Below are positions 22,706 through 34,711 of a DNA stretch of 64,000 nt, piece by piece (within the stretch, counting starts at the first letter, position 1; each line of letters starts with the position of its first letter). The notes below the pieces were generated by a model that saw nothing but the letters and a program-made list of their open reading frames with translations, was not told the DNA's origin and made no database searches. Both the position numbers and the translations under genes were made by a program. Source of the DNA: Setophaga petechia (lineage: Eukaryota; Chordata; Aves; Passeriformes; Parulidae); the NCBI GenBank assembly GCA_024362935.1, contig JANCRA010000115.1, positions 372,001-436,000 of the forward strand. The letters run 5' to 3'.

Positions 22706-22949
22706 AAAGAAAGAGACAATCACAGAGCAGGGGAGTGTCTGGGACAGGTCCTGGGTAATTCCCAATTCCCAGCTCTGTCCCCACATGTCCCTCGTGGCCA
22801 AGGCCTTGGGACAACGCACGATAAATAAAGATTAATAAAGATTCTAATAAAAACCTCCACTGTTCCACTAAAATCCAGCTCATCCAACTCTACCAGACTG
22901 CCCAGGCCCCTCAGGAGGGACAAGGATCCCAATGCCAGCCCGAGGTGCC

Positions 22950-23300
22950 CCAGTGCTGGGCTCAGGAGCCGCGGTGGAACCAGCTGCTGCCGCCACGCCG
23001 CCAGCCAAGACTCTCATTTGTTTTGGCTGGCGCTGAAGAATCAGCTTAGGCATCTCTGAGAACAAAATGGTGCGTGGAACCGGGCCAAGCTGCAAAAGAT
23101 AAGAAGCAATAAGAGTCGCAACAGATTATTTGTCTGGTGAAACAGAAGGAGAATTCTATCGGGGGAGAAAACGCGCGCGGATCTCGGCCCGGTGCTGCGA
23201 GCAGAGGTTCTGTGTGTGCAGCTCCTCCCGGGCTGCACAAAGGTGCTGAGCTGCTGCTGCTGCTCCTGGGGATAACAAATTGCTGCTGCCGAGGAGCAGA
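22950..23300. promoter_or_regulatory. Candidate conserved block with moderate CpG content
   Basis: CpGs cluster near 22970-23000 (GAGCCGCGG, GCCGCCACGCCGCC) and 23160-23230 (AAACGCGCGCGG). Between them is a complex, motif-rich stretch around GATAAGAAGCAATAAG and CAGATTATTTGTC. It could be an enhancer or minor promoter. No gene called. Confidence 0.35.
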
Positions 23301-23577
23301 GGCAGAGGAGAGCAGTGGAGAGGTGTTGGGGAAGATGAAACAGGAAAGCCTTATCAATGTGATTGTCTGGCAAAAGATTTGGAGAATATGGGAACTGTAA
23401 GCGAGATTGAAATGAAAGCAAGCTTTGAGATCCCTCAGTTACTGAACAACTGGAAAACAATGGTGTGGCTGCTGAAGGTGATCCCCTTTTGATGGAACAA
23501 CACCCTCTGCTTGCAGACAGCTCCAAGGGGCAGAGCAGAACCCACAGCTTGGCAGAAGGGGCCCAAAGAGGAGTTTT

Positions 23578-24315
23578 TGGGGTTTAAAATATAACACAGG
23601 ATGGTAATGGAATGATTCTTATAGGCTGTATGGAAATGCTGTAGGATTTGTATCTGGAACTAGATTGGTTAGTGAGAATTAGAATATTCAATACAGAAGA
23701 TTTATTCTATTGTAACGGGAACCTCGCCCTCTTACTCTCTCACCCTCTCATCCTCTCTCCCCCTCTCTTCTCTCATTCCTGCTCTGAGCTGTGGCTGGCA
23801 GCTCCCAGCAGGGCCCTGCACCCAGGCCCTTTGCAATAACCCACAAGTTCCAAGACCAGAGGAAGATTTATTGTATTGTAACAGGAACCTCATCCTCTGA
23901 TCATCTTTTTTACTCTCTAATTCTCTCTTTACTGTGCTCTTGCCTTCTTTCTCTTTACCTCTCCCTCTTTGGGGCCTGCTCTGAGCTGTGGCTGGCAGCT
24001 CCCAGCAGGGCCCTGTACCCACATCCTTTGCAATAATCCCCAACTTCCAAAAGGTCCCTGCACCAGGCCCTTTGCAATAAACCCCAAGTTCCAGAACCAG
24101 AAGAAGATTTATTGTATTGTAATGGGAACCTCACTGTCTCATCCTCTTTACCACTCTCTCTACCCCTCTCTCAGTCCTGCTCTGAGCTGTGCCTGGCAGC
24201 TCCCAGCAGGGCCCTGCACCCAGACCCTTTGCAATAAACCCCAGATTCCAAACCCTGGCTGCAGAGATCTCTCATCTCTGTCCATCCCAACCCTCCCACC
24301 CCCGTTTCTCCTACA
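23578..24315 (+). mobile_element. LTR of an avian endogenous retrovirus with internal triplication
   Basis: Begins TGGGGTTTAAAATATAAC and ends TTTCTCCTACA, so the ends are TG...CA. Three tandem copies of a roughly 140-240 bp module start near 23697, 23863 and 24105. Each runs from GAAGATTTATT through a CTCT-rich stretch to GAGCTGTG-CTGGCAGCTCCCAGC, then CCTTTGCAATAA. Two intact AATAAA signals are visible (about 24074 and 24234), while the 23834 copy reads AATAAC. No viral gene sequence adjoins, so it looks like a solo LTR. Exact ends and family are inferred. Confidence 0.6.
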
Positions 24316-24660
24316 GAGAGGTGATTTCTGCACGGCTGTTGGGAGAGGAAGGCTCTGCAGTGACATGGCAACGCTGCAGGGGAGGGATGCAGGATTCAGC
24401 CAGAATAAACACCAGGAGCCACAGCCTAAAATAACTGCTGTGCTCTCCTGTGAGGCTGGGAAGGGAGCTTGGGTTGAAGATTAGCCACAGCCTTCCCCAA
24501 GTGATTCTCAGCCAGGCAATTAATCTCTCTGGAACTGGACCCAGGATAAATGTTATCAGCTCCTCGTGTGTTTCAAACAGATTGGACCCATTTTCTCTGT
24601 GGATCTCACACAGGAGGGGAAAAGAGCAGGGGATGTAAGTGAGGAGGGATGCAACCAAAC

Positions 24661-24960
24661 AGATCACAGAGCCCCAGCATGGTTTGGGTCAGAAGGGACC
24701 TTAAAGCTCATCCAGTTACACCCTGACACTTCCCATTATCCCAGGGTGCTCAAGCCCCATCCAACCTGGCCTTGGGCACTGCCAGGGATGGAGCAGCCCC
24801 AGCTCCTCTGGGCACCCTGTGGCTTATATTTGGAATAAATTCCCCACCCTCCCAGGGAGGAATTTATTCCCAATATCCCATCTAAATCTACCTTCCTCCA
24901 GCTTCAAGCCATCCCTTGTCATCCTAGCATCGCATGCCTTTGGAAATCCAACCCAAAAAA
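24661..24960 (-). mobile_element. CR1 LINE 3' fragment
   Basis: Antisense CR1 tail: ATCACAGAGCCCCAGCATGG, GAAGGGACCTTAAAGCTCAT, CCCATTATCCCAGGGTGCTC, CCCCATCCAACCTGGCCTTG, CCCAATATCCCATCTAAATC, AAGCCATCCCTTGTCATCC. Minus strand and 5'-truncated. A small local duplication of GGAATAAATTCC/GGAATTTATTCC (24830-24870) forms a short palindrome. Confidence 0.92.
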
Positions 24961-25085
24961 GGAGAAAAATAGGGAATTCAGGAATCAAATATAAGCTTAA
25001 TAAGCAGTGAGTGAAGCCTGGCACAAATGCAAGGATTAGGTTTTCACCTGACACACCCCAGTCTGGCTGAAAGAGCGTTAAAGTA

Positions 25086-25198
25086 CCTAAAGTAATTTTT
25101 ATTCTAGAAAAGCACCTAAAGTAATTTTTATTCCATAAAAGGATCTAAAGTAATTTTTATTCTATAACGGGACCTAAAGTAATTTTTATTCCATGTGA
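25086..25198. repeat. 29-bp minisatellite, four units
   Basis: Units start at 25086, 25115, 25144 and 25173, each with CTAAAGTAATTTTTATTC. The variable part is the A/G-rich joint between units. Confidence 0.95.
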
Positions 25199-25199
25199 T

Positions 25200-26450
25200 G
25201 TCCTTAGTCAAATGTAAATTTAACTTCAAAGTTAAGTTTAAAACTTAAAACCACTGATTTCTTTTTAAACAAATTAAAAAAAAAATTAAGATTTAACACC
25301 AAATTCATTCCAAGTCTTCCCTTTCAGATCTACGTTCGTTCCAACCCAACCATCAACTGGGAAATAAATCCCAGAGAGGAGGCTCTGAGCAGGCACAAAA
25401 CAACACCCACCTTCAGCCTAAACAACTGAATTTGCACATATTTTGTGCTAAAAAGCAAAGGAAAATACAATGGCAGTGTCTATCTTGGTTTCCCAGCTCT
25501 GTGAGAGGATGCAAGGAGACAGATTGCTCCTCCCTGTGAACCCAGGCTGCCTCAGTGTGCAGCATCTCTTAAAATTCAGGATGTTAAAGCCCTTATGATA
25601 AACACATCTCTGCAGCCAGAGGGATTTTTAATCTCCCTTGATTTACAGGCATTTCATTGCATTTGAGTATAACTTATTTTAATAGCATGGTGGAAATTGC
25701 AGCAGGGGCTAATTAGAGCAACGAAGTTAGTTAGATTTGTGTGCATTTGGAAAACAGGCTGCATCTTTTTTTAATAGGATAATCTAAATGGATCACCCTG
25801 ACCTGCAGAGTTTTCCCTGTAGGTACCAGGACTCTTCTGCACTTCTCTGAATGAGGTAACTCCCTTGGAATTAGGGGACGAAGATAATTTATCCCTGGGA
25901 GGGCCAGATCTTGCAAATTTTTGGGCAACTCCCCTTCCCACAGAAATAGTGGGAGGTCTGGGCAGCTCAGAACCTGGCAGGACTGAATATTGAGGAAAAA
26001 AAACCCTTTACTTTCACTGCCATGTCATTAATGGATGCTCAACGTGCCAGCAAGCCCCACTGTTTGGGATTTTTAAGCCTCACAGTCATGGTCTTAAACT
26101 AAATTACAAACCATTAGGCCTCAGCCAAATCTGACTTGCTTCAGCACCACCAGGCTGGTTTGAATTTTTCTCAACTTGAGGTCGTCGTCTACAACTAATT
26201 CAAACCACATTGTGGAGGTCAACAAACCTGTCCCTGCCTCTGCCTCTTGTCTAATCCCTCAAGGTGAGTTCTCAGACCCAACCATCCTTGGACTCTTCTA
26301 GATAAAGAAGAGGAAGAGCCATTTTTGGGGTACAGAGTCGTTTTCACCTGAATTTTAGGGTAAGGTGAGTTACATCCTACAAGGAGAATTTATTTTAAAG
26401 AATTTATTTTAAAGGAGAATTTATTTCTGCACGACCAGATGGGAGGAGCA
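25200..26450. other. Non-coding unique sequence
   Basis: No gene or transposon recognised. 25600-25760 is complex and motif-rich (TTTAATAGCATGG, GGGGCTAATTAGAGC) and may be regulatory. Confidence 0.55.
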
Positions 26451-26453
26451 AGC

Positions 26454-26818
26454 AAAGGATTGACCAAACTCCATTCTGCCCTCTGCCACCATCCACTGAC
26501 CTTCCCAAGCTCTGTGGGCCCAGTTCTAAGAAAATCACTCGACTTCCACCAATTTAAAGAAGGAAAGGGAAAATCATCCCTGTGTTCTGCTTTTCCAGGG
26601 TTTCCCAATCTCACACTGGAACAGGAAAAATCCACAAAGGATTGGTCAAACCCCATTCTGCTCTCTGCCACCATCCACTGACCTTCCCAAGCCTCTGTGG
26701 GCCCAGTTCTAAGAAAATCACTCGACTTCCAACAATTTAAAGAAGGAAAGGGAAAATCATCCCTGCATTCTGCTCTTCCAGGGTTTCCCTACCTCACACT
26801 GGAACAAGGAAAAGTCCA
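26454..26818. repeat. 182-bp tandem duplication
   Basis: Copies start at 26454 and 26636 (AAAGGATTG) and are about 95 percent alike by eye. Short duplicated TTTATTTTAAAG units precede them at 26387-26430. Confidence 0.9.
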
Positions 26819-27069
26819 CCTGGGCTCAAGGAAAAAAAAAGATGGGGAGCATCTTTGATCCCCTTTGAAATTTCCACAGAAGGATTTCATTTAATTTTCC
26901 AGGCTTCTTTGCCTTTCTCCTGCAATAATGGCTGATATCATTTAGTGCAAAGCACAACCACAGCCATTAAAAATGGTTATTAGTCTGGAACTGCCTTCTT
27001 AATAGGAAACACACATGCCACACTCTGGGAGTTCAATGTTTTTTAATAGACTTGGAGGTAAATGCCACT

Positions 27070-27540
27070 GTGACCCTTTTTCTTCAGGAGGGAGGGAGGC
27101 AGACACACAGAATACGTTTCTTGGGCTGAGATTTTGCCCTTAGGCAGAGCCTTGGGCGGGAGGTGGAGCAGCTCCAGCGCTGCCCTGGGGAAGGACAGAG
27201 CCTCTGAAATGCTCCTCTGAGGATCTGCAGCTCTGCTGCAGGGGAGGAGGATGCATTAGCACTGCAGCATCCCTGCTCAGCTGGTGCACCAGCAGACTGA
27301 CAGCCTTCTCCTCCCTCTCCTGCCTCCTCCTCCTCCTTCCCCCAGGCACAGCAGGACCTTTGCAGGGCCGGGCTGCCCTTCAAGGTGACCCTGGCGAGGC
27401 TCAGACAGACACGGGGGCTGTGGGTTCCTGGCATTAGGGCTGAGCCCAGCTCCCCCTGCCTCCCAAATGCCCCTTCTGGAGCGAGGGATGCTAAAAATTC
27501 CTGCCTTGGGGAAGAGTAAAACTGGATTTCCCAACCTTCA
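27070..27540. other. GC-rich non-coding stretch
   Basis: Locally GC-rich with CTCCTCC/GGAGG simple tracts near 27300-27345. Overlapping short minus-strand frames reflect composition. No gene called. Confidence 0.5.
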
Positions 27541-27558
27541 GCAGGCTGATGGGAGACT

Positions 27559-27814
27559 GCACATCAACACTGAGCAGTAACATCAGTAAGAGTTTTCTTT
27601 ATTTACTCCCCTTCTCCTTTAGTGCACATCAACATTTAGCAGTAACAACAGGAAGAGTTTTCTGTATTTATTCCCCTTCTCCTTTAGTGCACATCACCAT
27701 TGAGCAGTAACATCAGTAAGAGTTTTCTTTATTTACTCCCCTTCTCCTTTAGTGCACATCACCATTGAGCAGTAACATCAGGAAGAGTTTTATTTATTTA
27801 TTCCCCTTCTCCTC
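27559..27814. repeat. 65-bp minisatellite, four units
   Basis: Units start at 27559, 27624, 27689 and 27754, an exact 65-bp period, each with GCACATCA then GCAGTAACA and TCCCCTTCTCC. High identity. Confidence 0.95.
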
Positions 27815-30690
27815 CCACACCTGAACCTGCTGTTTAAAAGCAGAACTTGGGGCCTTTTAATTGAAGATAGTAACAGCACCATCCCCACTGCAGTGTGAGG
27901 AGCTGGGGGTGCCTTGACCTGATGGGAAGTCTCTAAATCCACAGCACACCCAGTGTTCCCAGCTCTTTACCTCACCCCCTTCCTCAAAGCCTATTTCACC
28001 AAGTGGGAATTTGATTTGCACTGTCAGGGAGCCTCCAATGCCTATCTGATGTTTGCATTGGGGTTTGTTGTTGTTTTTGCTCCTTTCATCACCTTATAAA
28101 GGCCACACAATGATTGCGTGATGCTGAGACTTTTGACAGATGTAACATATGTGCAACAATATTTATCATTTATTTAGCATGCTGGGTAGAGAGGCTGGCA
28201 GGGCTCTGCCATGCCTGACTTAAAGGCTGCTGGCATTTCCATGAGATAAAATCCCATCATGCAGGGGGTTAAGAATTCAGGCATTTCAAATCGCATCAGG
28301 CTGAATCATGATTCAAATCAGAAAAGCCAGTTTTTGGTTCACTAAGGGCTGACAAAGTGGGGCTAAGGGGAGGGTCAGGAGGAGCAGGAATGGATGGCAG
28401 GTCACGAATCTCTCCTTGCTCTCTGACCAGGCTAATGCACTCTGGGTTTGCAAATAACTGGGGGAGAGGGGGGTTCTGCCCAGCTCGGGAGCTCTCCTGC
28501 ATTTTCAAAGGCGCCCATCTCCTGCCCTGCTGCTCCAGCCAGTTTGGGTGGAAGCAGACATCAGCCAGCAGTCATCCTCTCTGAAAAGCCCACTGCAAAG
28601 GCTCTGACAGTTGCATTTTAAGGAGCACATGCCTGCCAGACATGGGAATTCTGCTCCGCTCCAAGGTCCTGCAGCTCTCGGGAGCAGAGAGGAGAATCCG
28701 TGCTGATGGAGAGAGGCAGCAAGGCCACGGCAGCAGAGCCCCAGGTCGAGCTCAGGAGCTCCACATCCAAACCCTCTGGGCTGTCTCAGTGTCTGTCAGG
28801 TGTGAGTGACACTCCAGACCCCAAATCAGTGCTCAGTGCAAACACCCTTCCCTCAGCCATCCTCAAAATCAAGATTTCGCTGACGGGTTTAACGGTAATT
28901 TCAATTTATTTTCATTATTTCTTTTCATTCTCAAGCAAAAAGGGATTAAAGACCCCACCCAAACCACCAAGAACTGCCAGTTTATCCTGACCCTGATTTG
29001 CCTGAAGAGTAATGAGAGGAGTCCTTTGACTTCTGCCCAGTCGCAGCTCTCTCTGTTCTCACGGAGCAGCAGCATACCACACATTTCATAATTAGGGCGA
29101 GAGGCAGAGATAAGGCCATGGGGCTGAGCACATGAAAGGAATGTGCAGGGTGTGGGGAGATGGTGCTGAAAGGAAGGAGAGGTTTGTGTTTTGTACGGGC
29201 TGGAAAAGGCTCTGGCAGAGCAGGGGTAGGGAAGGGGGAGCTGCGTGTGCCAGGGGAAGGAGCACGTGTGGCAGGAGAACGGGCAGCTTCCCCTGCCAGC
29301 CCTGCTTTCCAAGGATTGAAGAGAGGCTGGGAAAAATCCCAAAGTCCAGGACACACATTTGGGAGGAGATTTGGCATCCAGGTAAAAGGAACAAGTGCCC
29401 TGCAGTCAGTGGGACACAGCCCAGGGTGGCTGTCCCTGAGTCCTGCAGACCCGGTTTGGGGCAAAAAGAAGATTTGGGGTTTTTCACTCTGACCATTCTG
29501 CACAAATCCAGCTCAAGGTAATATTTAGGAAGCCCACTCTGCATTCTGGAGGGCCTTTGTGTTTGTTTGCTTTGAATAGCCCTGGTTTTGGCAGCAGGGC
29601 TGAGGAAACCACACATTTTTACAAGATTCCAAAGTGAAGAGAGACCTCGGCGCTGAGCACGAAGCACACGACGGTGGCACAGCATTATTTGCTGAGAAAA
29701 TCCAGAAAAACAAAGCCAGGAAATATGAAAATACAGCAACACAGAGCCTGCAAATTCTGATTTTTTAGCCTGCTCTCTGCTGCCTGTGGATGAGGTGACC
29801 TTTGTGGGCCAACCCATCTTTTAGTGCCACTCTTGCTCCTCAGACCTTGGGTTTCTTCCTCTGATTCCAGCTCTGGGCTCTGAGCCCACAGCTCTGGGCC
29901 TGCTGCACTCCTGACCTTTGTGGGCACTCACAGCTGCTCCTGAAACACCAAGAAATGTCTGCATTCCACATTGCACCTCCAGCCCACAGCCCTCCCTGAC
30001 CAAAGAGGAGCCTGAGATAAATCTGAATATTGGAGCTGATATTATTCCTGTTAAAATTCCTGGGTGGGAGTAAATCCATATTAACCCTCAGCCTAAAAAA
30101 CCAGCCTGTCTGATTGCTTTTTTTGCTGGTTTAGATATTAAAATTCAGGCCTGGCTATCAGGTGTGGGAGCAGGGATTCTCTCCTTTGTCTCAGATAAAA
30201 GCAACTCTCCTGATTTTACACCACTGCAGCATCCCAGGCTTTGTTCCTCACGTAGATTCCTGCTGTTGATAAACCAGGCAGGAACGACCTAAAAGTGGCT
30301 TTATTTTCCTTTTTAATATCTATTGAAATTCTGTGTTTGTACCTGCCAGCCCTTCTGCTGGGGGTTTGCTCCTCCAGCAGCAGCAGCCTCACTACAAAAT
30401 GCTCCCAAATCCTCCCATTTCCTAACAAAAGCAGCACAAGAAGCCCCTCCATAAATGGTGGGGAGCATTTTCCTAAAATCAATCAGCCTCTATTATTCAC
30501 TTGAAGGCCAATCTCATTGTCTACTTCTTCCTCCGGAGGCCGATTTCTGCCAGGTAGAAAATTAAGTTTCCTTTACTTTTCTTCCCCTACACAATTTTTC
30601 AGTGTTTCAGCACCGTTGTTCGGTGTGGGAAAGCGACTTCCTGTCTCAATAAACAAGTGCACACAAGGCTTTTCTGGACACATAATGGGC
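27815..30690. other. Long non-coding interval
   Basis: About 2.9 kb with no gene, array or mobile element recognised. Around 28060-28200 (TTATAAAGGCCACACAATG, TTTATCATTTATTTAGCATG) the texture is enhancer-like. A minus-strand open frame of 241 codons (29092-29817) has no recognisable domain, biased composition and competing frames on both strands, so I do not call it. Confidence 0.5.
30510..30690. promoter_or_regulatory. Candidate conserved non-coding block
   Basis: Complex sequence with scattered CpGs (TCCTCCGGAGGCCGATTT, CACCGTTGTTCGG, AAAGCGACTTCC) next to a long T-rich tract. Enhancer-like texture only. Confidence 0.3.
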
Positions 30691-30756
30691 TCTTTTTTTT
30701 TTTTTTTTTTCCCTTTTTCTTTCTTCTTCTTCTTCTTTTTTTTTTTTTTTTTTTTA
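30691..30756. repeat. T-rich / TTC tract
   Basis: About 65 bp of T runs with a TTCTTCTTC core. Possibly an assembly-error hotspot. Confidence 0.85.
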
Positions 30757-31650
30757 TTTTATACAAAAAATCATTCCACACTTAACACATCAATGAAGCC
30801 ACTTAAGCTCTACTGCATCTGAATTAAAGGGGGAATTGTGTGATCAAAGAGTGTGAAGGAACCACACATGGAGTTCTTCAGACACTTTACTTTTGTTACA
30901 TTTGATACATAACAAACCCAATAAATATGCTTATCCCAGTAGCCCATTTCATTATCTCATATCCTTATGTTTAAGAGCATTTCCTTGAAGAGCTGCTCTT
31001 TCTCCTTTGTTTTTTCAGCATCATACTTTTTTGAGGAGGTTTATTTTAAATGAAGATGCTAAAAAGAGAGAAAAAAAGAATTTATTCCTTTTTTTTTCTC
31101 TAGGTGTGCTCAAACAAGACAAAAAAAAATCCCCCTCCACTGAGTTTTTCCCTGGATGTATTTATTCATGTGAAAATTAACCTCAGTTACTGCAGGTTAT
31201 TAGAGACAAGACTTGCACCAGGAATGTTTCCTAAAATTCTTCACAATAATTCTCCACAAATTCATCCATTTCTCTCCACCATACATAAATCACTTGGAAA
31301 AAAAATACAGATTTTGTGTACATTGATGCTTTCAATGCTGAGAATAATTACCTGTCTGCAGCTCAATTATTAAAAAAATAATGAAGATTGGAGCCTGCCC
31401 ATTTTTTCCTGTTGTTCCATGTGGAAGTGACCAATTTCTCTGGCCAACAAAGAAGCTGCAAGGTCTGATTTTTGGGGAATTGCTGATTATTTGTGGCCAG
31501 CAGTGACATGTGGCTGGTCAAAGAGCTGTCAGAGCTGAGCCAAAATGGGACCTTGTTCAATGAGCTGCAGGTTTGGGGGGTGATTTTTACCCACAGATGG
31601 ACAAATCCAATAATTTGTGAGGAATCTCTATTTCCAAAAGGAAATCCTAT
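30757..31650. other. Non-coding AT-rich unique sequence
   Basis: No gene or repeat array. 30880-31010 and 31140-31360 are AT-rich and complex, and possibly regulatory. Confidence 0.55.
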
Positions 31651-31651
31651 A

Positions 31652-31985
31652 GGATTTCTGCTGGAAATTGCATGGCCAAAACGATATTTAATCCATTCTA
31701 CCACAAATAACCATGGCAAAACCATCCACCAAACCTCCAGGATAAATTATTTGGGAGGCAATGACAGGTGTTTTTAGCAGGGTTGCTCATTAAAAGGCAT
31801 TTCAAAGTGGAATTTTTCAGGATTTCTGCTGGAAATTGCATGGCCAAAACAATATTTAATCCCTTCTACCACAAATAACCATGGTAAAACCATCCACCAA
31901 ACCTCCAGGATAAATTATTTGGGAGGCAATGACAGGTGTTTTTAGCAGGGTTGCTCATTAAAAGACATTTCAAAATGGATTTTTT
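31652..31985. repeat. 168-bp tandem duplication
   Basis: Two copies start at 31652 and 31820 (GGATTTCTGCTGGAAATTGC) with very few differences, so the event is recent. Confidence 0.93.
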
Positions 31986-32427
31986 CAAACCTCCTTTGCA
32001 TCTTTTTTGTTTTTCTGGCTTCCCCTCCACTTTCCCCAAGGGGTTCTGACAGAAATGCTGGAGACAGGAGGTTTTATATCCCCTGAAATGGTCAGATCAC
32101 TGGTTGCTGCCACACACAAGATTGGCTCCTTTTTCTTTTTAAAAAATCAAGAAAACAGTCAGATTTTAAGGCAATCAGTCCTGCCTTAAAATCATGGACT
32201 GAGCTGAGCACATCCAAACACTTCTCACGTGCACTGGGGAAAAAAACCCACCTGAACCACCAGGAAAAAACCCCAAAAAACCCCCAAAAACCCCTAATAA
32301 AATATATTTTCTGCTCTGTTTAATTCCTATCAGTAAATATCTTTACAAATATGCTTTTGTGATGAGCACAGCCTGCTTGGAGCTGCCTTTGTTTCCAGGC
32401 TTCCCAAATCAAAACAAGCAAAGAAAA

Positions 32428-32494
32428 CAAAACAACCCCCTGCCAGCTCCTCTCCTAAGTAGGGCACATCCCTGTCCCCATCCCAGCCCCAGCA
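32428..32494. repeat. 67-bp direct repeat, left copy
   Basis: CAAAACAACCCCCTGCC ... CCCAGCCCCAGCA. The same 67 bp with one T/C change lies at 33849-33915, so the pair brackets the tandem array between them. Confidence 0.95.
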
Positions 32495-32498
32495 AGAG

Positions 32499-33850
32499 GA
32501 TGGAACTCCATAAAATATATAAAATATACATTTATGTTGTAGGAAATGTACATTTCTGAGCTCTTTTTAATGCAAAATCCACTGTTTGCAGGAGCTCCAC
32601 TGAAGGTTAAGGTCCAGATCCAACTTTTCTGAGTCTTATGTCAGTGCCAAAATCTTTCTCTGGAGTTCCTAAAACAATGCATTTTGAATTATTATTTATT
32701 ATTATGCATTTATTATGGTGGATTTTAATTATTATGATATAAATGTTATATAAAATATCAATTTCTGGGCTCTTTTTCATGCAAAATCCACTGTTTGCAG
32801 GAGCTCCACTGAAGGTTAAGGTCCGGATCCAACTTTTCTGAGTCTTATGTCATTGCCAAAATCTTTCTCTGAAATCATTAAGACAATATATTTTAAATTA
32901 ATTTTTACTATTATTCATGTATTAATGTATTATTATATTAAATATATATTTATGTTATATAAAATATCAATTTCTGGGCTCTTTTTCATGCAAAATCCAC
33001 TGATTTCAGGAGCTTCACTGAAGGTTAAGTGGTTCCACCCTTTCTCACTCTTATTTCAGTGCCAAAATCTTTCTCTGGAGCTCCTGAAACAATGGATTTT
33101 GAATTATTGTTTATTATTATGCATTTATTATGGTGCATTTTAATTATTCTTATATAAATGTTATATAAAATATCCATTTCTGGGCTCTTTTTCATGCAAA
33201 ATCCACTGTTTGCAGGAGCTCCACTGAAGGTTAAGGTCCAGATCCAACTTTTCTCACTCTTATTTCAGTGCTGAAATCTTTCTCTGGAGGCACTGAAACA
33301 ATGCATTTTGAATTATTATTTGTTATTATTAATTTATTATTATATTAGTATATAAAATATACATTCATGTTATATAAAATATCCATTTCTGGGCTCTTTT
33401 TAATGCAAAATCCACTGATTTCAGGAGCTCCACTAAAGGTTAAGTGGCTCCACCTTTTCTCACTTTTATTTCAGTGCCAACAGCTGAAATCTTACTCTGG
33501 AAGCACTGAAACAATGGATTTTGAATTATTATTTATTATTATGCATTTATTATGGTGCATTTTAATTATTATTATATAAATGTTATATAAAATATCCATT
33601 TCTGGGCTCTTTTTCATGCAAAATCCACTGTTTGCAGGAGCTCCACTGAAGGTTAAGGTCCAGATCCAACTTTTCTCACTCTTATTTCAGTGCTGAAATC
33701 TTTCTCTGGAGGCACTGAGACAATGCATTTTGAATTATTATTTATTATTATTAATTTATTATTATATTAGTATATAAAATATACATTTATGTAATATAAA
33801 ATATACATTTATGTTATATAGAATGTAATTTCTGGGCTCTTTTTAATGCA
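32499..33850 (+). repeat. Left arm of large inverted repeat: about 6 x 210-bp units
   Basis: Unit starts (TTTCTGnGCTCTTTTT) at 32553, 32762, 32971, 33177, 33386, 33599 and a stub at 33829. Each unit has a GC-balanced half (TGCAAAATCCACTG, AGGAGCTCCACTGAAGG, AATCTTTCTCTGG) and an AT-only half with ATTATTAT and TATATAAAATAT. The outer edge (GAGGATGGAACTCC) matches the complement of the far end of the right arm. Small open frames recurring per unit are not genes. Confidence 0.95.
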
Positions 33851-33915
33851 AAACAACCCCCTGCCAGCTCCTCTCCTAAGCAGGGCACATCCCTGTCCCC
33901 ATCCCAGCCCCAGCA
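33849..33915. repeat. 67-bp direct repeat, right copy
   Basis: Same length as the copy at 32428-32494 and one base different. It joins the last, truncated 210-bp unit precisely at CAAAACAACCCC. Confidence 0.95.
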
Positions 33916-34276
33916 GTGCAAAAATCTCAATATTTCACCCCAACCACGAGCTGGAAATTCTATTTATATCTCAGAAACCTCCAGCTCTCCAGCAATAGAG
34001 GTTTGACCACTAATTTTGCATTTTTTATCCATGGAACAGCTCCTGAAATCAGGGAAATCTGGGACAGCAGCATCAAGAGGGGTGGACACAGGGAGGTGAT
34101 TTTGGCACTTGTGGTTGAGGAGGAAAATTTGGTAAAAAAAGCTCAAAGAGAGCCAAGAATTTCAAAAGGAGAGAAGTTTTGGGGGTGACTTTTCCTAATT
34201 TCCTTCTCAGACTCAGGATTGCAGCTGACACTGGGGGCTGGAATGGCTGCAGGTCACAATCCTACAGCATTAAATA

Positions 34277-34292
34277 TTATTTTTTATATATA

Positions 34293-34357
<65 letters not shown>

Positions 34358-34393
34358 TATTATAATATTTAATGTAATAATTTAATATAATAA

Positions 34394-34446
<53 letters not shown>

Positions 34447-34465
34447 AAATATATATTATATATAG
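34277..34465. repeat. Paired (TA)n microsatellites
   Basis: Two long (TA)n runs (about 34300-34350 and 34400-34440) with an AT-only linker containing ATATTTAATGTAATAATTTAAT. Strongly self-complementary. Confidence 0.93.
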
Positions 34466-34554
34466 GAATTAAATATTTCATTTAATTCCTACCAAGAAAG
34501 TGCCTGATGAGGAGGGGAAACAGAACCAAAACCCAGCAGCCTAAAACCCAGACT

Positions 34555-34690
34555 GCTACTGAAAATTAATGCTCAAATATCAACCCAAACTTCCACTTCC
34601 CAAAACCCAGAGTGCTACTGAAAATTAATGCTCAAATATCAACCCAATAAAATATCATTATATGCTAAAATATCAACCCAAACTTCCACA
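34555..34690. repeat. 59-bp duplication
   Basis: GCTACTGAAAATTAATGCTC occurs at 34555 and 34614. A third partial copy, AATATCAACCCAAACTTCC, lies at about 34669-34687. Confidence 0.88.
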
Positions 34691-34711
34691 CTCCCCCTTT
34701 GCTTGGTGCAC

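Noticed and set aside
23573..24320. Target-site duplication for the LTR
   Set aside because: Bases flanking the proposed TG and CA ends (GTTTT and GAGAG) do not match, so the insertion boundaries stay unproven.
29092..29817. 241-codon minus-strand open frame
   Set aside because: No recognisable domain or repeat logic, biased composition, several competing frames on both strands and no splice context. Most likely chance in GC-moderate DNA.
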